Below, piece after piece: positions 62,331-64,000 of a stretch of 64,000 nt of DNA (positions are counted from its first letter, which is position 1; each line of letters starts with the position of its first letter). The position numbers and the translations under genes are program-made. A model generated the notes under the pieces. That model worked only from the letters and a program-made list of their open reading frames with translations, searched no databases and was not told where the DNA came from. The stretch comes from DASXRA01 sp036506155 (lineage in GTDB: Bacteria > Actinomycetota > Actinomycetes > Mycobacteriales > Jatrophihabitantaceae): contig DASXSF010000004.1 in NCBI GenBank assembly GCA_036506155.1, positions 1 to 64,000 of the forward strand, given 5' to 3'.

Positions 62331-62347
62331 CGGGGTTGGGTAGGCTC

Positions 62348-63100
62348 ATGGCTGTCGCGGTGCTCTCCGATATCCATGGTGTGCTGCCGGCGCTGGACGC
62401 CGTCCTCGCCGAGCCGGACGTCCAGGACGCCGATCGGATCGTCGTCACCGGAGACATCGCCGCCGGACCGCAACCGGCGCAGGTGCTCGACCGGCTGAGC
62501 AGCCTCGGCGAGCACGTCGCGTGGGTGCGTGGCAACTGCGAGCGCGAGTTGGTCGACCTGGCTCGTGACCCGAGCCGCACCGCGCCGTTCCCGATCTCGC
62601 GCTACGCCGCCGACCACCTCGACGCGGAGCACCTCGCGCTGCTCGACAACCTGCCGCATCCGGTGATGCTCGAAGTCGACGGGTTCGGCCCGGTCCTGTT
62701 CTGCCACGGCACTCCCCGCGACGACAACGAGATCGTGCTCGTCGACACACGCCTCGAACGGTGGGCCGAGGCGTTCGCCGATGTGCCCGACGACGTGCGC
62801 ACGATCGTCTGCGGCCACACGCACATGCCGTTCGTCCGGCTGGTCGACCGGCGCCTGGTCGTCAACGCCGGCAGTGTGGGCATGTCCTACGGCAGCCTGG
62901 GCGCCGACTGGGTGCTGCTGGATCGCGGTGCGGTCAGCGTGCGCAGCACGCGCTACGACGTCGAAGCCGCCCGCGCCGCCATCCGCGCGACGTGCGACTA
63001 CCCGGACATCGACGAGTGGACCGACGAGTACCTGTATGCGCGGAACTCCGACGCCGAGGCGATCGCCGTCTTCGGGCCGGGCGACGGCCGTCCGGGATGA
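62348..63100 (+). CDS. calcineurin-like metallophosphoesterase (YfcE type)
   Basis: 250 residues. VAVLSDIHGVLPALDAVL, VVTGDIAAGPQP, VRGNCERELV, FCHGTPRDD and VCGHTHMPF are the metal ligands of the calcineurin-like fold; NAGSVGMSYG follows. Probably a cytoplasmic phosphodiesterase; substrate unknown. A TAGGCT hexamer ends just 1 nt before the ATG, so either it is not the promoter or translation begins at GTG 62360. Confidence 0.9.
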   Translation: MAVAVLSDIHGVLPALDAVLAEPDVQDADRIVVTGDIAAGPQPAQVLDRLSSLGEHVAWVRGNCERELVDLARDPSRTAPFPISRYAADHLDAEHLALLDNLPHPVMLEVDGFGPVLFCHGTPRDDNEIVLVDTRLERWAEAFADVPDDVRTIVCGHTHMPFVRLVDRRLVVNAGSVGMSYGSLGADWVLLDRGAVSVRSTRYDVEAARAAIRATCDYPDIDEWTDEYLYARNSDAEAIAVFGPGDGRPG

Positions 63101-63130
63101 TCGCGCCGCGCCCGGCGGTTGCGCTCTGAC

Positions 63131-64000
63131 GTGAACGACGTCGCGTTGTCGATCCTGGAACTCGCCCCGGTCATGGCCGGACGCCGGCCCGCCGAGGCGC
63201 TGGCCTATACGACGGAGGTCGCCCGGCACGCCGAGCAGTGGGGGTACCGCCGGGTCTGGGTGGCCGAGCACCACAACATGCCGGCGATTGCGAGCTCGTC
63301 ACCTGCTGTGCTGATCGCGCACCTGGCGGCGGCGACGTCGACGATCCGGGTCGGATCCGGCGGTGTGATGCTGCCGAACCACGCTCCGCTCGTCGTGGCG
63401 GAGCAGTTCGGGACGCTGGCCTCGCTGCATCCGGGCCGGATCGACCTCGGCGTGGGGCGCGCGCCCGGCACCGACCAGCGCACCGCGCTGGCCCTGCGGC
63501 GCGCGCCGGAGGGGCTGTCCGCGGAGAACTTCCCCGCCGAGTTCGCCGATCTGGTGCGCATGCTGGCCGGCGACCCGGCCCGGCTGACCGCGGTGCCCAC
63601 CCCGGAACAGCTACCCCAGATCTGGCTGCTCGGGTCGAGCGGGTTCAGCGCGCAGTTGGCGGGCCGGCTCGGGCTGCCGTTCTCGTTCGCGCACCACTTC
63701 GCCGCGGCGAACACCGAGCCGGCGCTGGAGCTCTACCGGCGCGCGTTCCGCCCGTCGCAGTGGCTGGACCAGCCGTACGTCATGGTCGCGGTCAACGCGA
63801 TCTGCGCCGACACCGACGAGCGGGCCGAGGCGCTTGGCAAGCCCGGCCAGTTGTCGTTCCTGCGGCTGCGCCAGGGCCGGCCGATTGCGCTGCCGAGCGT
63901 CGAGGAGGCGGCGGGGTACGACTTCACTGAGGCTGAGCGGGAGTTCGTGGCGCAGCGCCGGGTCGGTCAGGCGCTCGGCGCGCCGGAGGCCGTCCGCGAG
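63131..64000 (+). CDS. LLM-class flavin-dependent oxidoreductase (3' end outside window)
   Basis: First 290 residues of a luciferase-like monooxygenase TIM barrel. LSILELAPVMAGRRPAEALA, VWVAEHHNMPAIASSSPAVL, RVGSGGVMLPNHAPLVVAEQ FGTL and HPGRIDLGVGRAPGTD are the family motifs and bind FMN or F420. GTG 63131, preceded by TGAC of a short spacer. In M. tuberculosis an LLM protein (Rv0953c) also lies by sucD. Substrate unknown. Confidence 0.9.
   Translation, partial: MNDVALSILELAPVMAGRRPAEALAYTTEVARHAEQWGYRRVWVAEHHNMPAIASSSPAVLIAHLAAATSTIRVGSGGVMLPNHAPLVVAEQFGTLASLHPGRIDLGVGRAPGTDQRTALALRRAPEGLSAENFPAEFADLVRMLAGDPARLTAVPTPEQLPQIWLLGSSGFSAQLAGRLGLPFSFAHHFAAANTEPALELYRRAFRPSQWLDQPYVMVAVNAICADTDERAEALGKPGQLSFLRLRQGRPIALPSVEEAAGYDFTEAEREFVAQRRVGQALGAPEAVRE

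Overview
The window is a piece of the chromosome of a high-GC Gram-positive bacterium, an actinomycete. The evidence is three WhiB-family features (WhiB7 with its leader, and WhiB3), a GroEL1 with a His-rich tail, a SigE-type sigma factor, PucR and PspC-type regulators, many GTG starts and pervasive leaderless promoters. Gene order matches two loci of Mycobacterium tuberculosis that are far apart there: alr-tsaE-tsaB-rimI-tsaD-groES-groEL1/whiB3/DUF5319/guaB2/guaB3/guaA (Rv3396c-Rv3423c) and chorismate mutase/uvrD1/sucCD/DUF5336/DUF6350/purN/purH (Rv0948c-Rv0957). The species cannot be named from sequence alone. No tRNA, rRNA, CRISPR array, insertion sequence or prophage was seen.

Layout. 0-3 kb: end of an HNH/DUF222 protein, an ABC-F ATPase and a membrane protein. 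3-11 kb: rplM-rpsI, glmM, an antisense metallo-beta-lactamase-fold hydrolase, glmS, a ferredoxin-NADP reductase, acpS and the NAD(P)HX repair enzyme. 11-13.5 kb: a PucR regulator on the minus strand and whiB7 with a long leader. 13.6-20.7 kb: alr, a hydrolase, the t6A genes tsaE/tsaB/tsaD with rimI, then a sigma factor coupled to a membrane-anchored beta-propeller. 20.8-23.7 kb: CIRCE-controlled groES-groEL, convergent with whiB3. 23.8-27.1 kb: an FtsX/MacB-type ABC exporter. 27.2-39.2 kb: guanine nucleotide genes guaB2, guaB3 and guaA, interrupted by a complete branched-chain amino-acid type ABC uptake operon (28.9-34.4 kb). 39-43.5 kb: small zinc-finger and lipoprotein genes and a PspC/two-component locus. 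43.5-46 kb: alpha-galactosidase and chorismate mutase, preceded by an aromatic leader peptide. 46-52 kb: pcrA/uvrD1 and membrane glycosyltransferase-like genes. 52-64 kb: a B12-binding domain protein, sucCD, proline/glutamine-rich membrane proteins, purN-purH, folD, mdh, a phosphoesterase and a truncated LLM oxidoreductase.

The most striking signals are regulatory or repetitive rather than new enzymes. (1) A 19-codon leader peptide with FFYGY, followed by an 11-bp GC terminator hairpin, precedes chorismate mutase: a candidate ribosome-mediated Phe/Tyr attenuator. (2) A dispersed repeat beginning ATGAGCGCT forms mini-ORFs; two of them bridge genes through overlapping stop/start codons at both ends. 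(3) A tandem mini-ORF module, each copy with its own ribosome binding site, precedes livH. (4) Four intergenic copies of a 20-5-20 palindrome. (5) Four exact copies of the 13-mer GTCCACAGTGGAC, all inside genes and read in three different frames. (6) At least ten start codons lie 5-8 nt after a TANNNT hexamer, implying leaderless transcripts.
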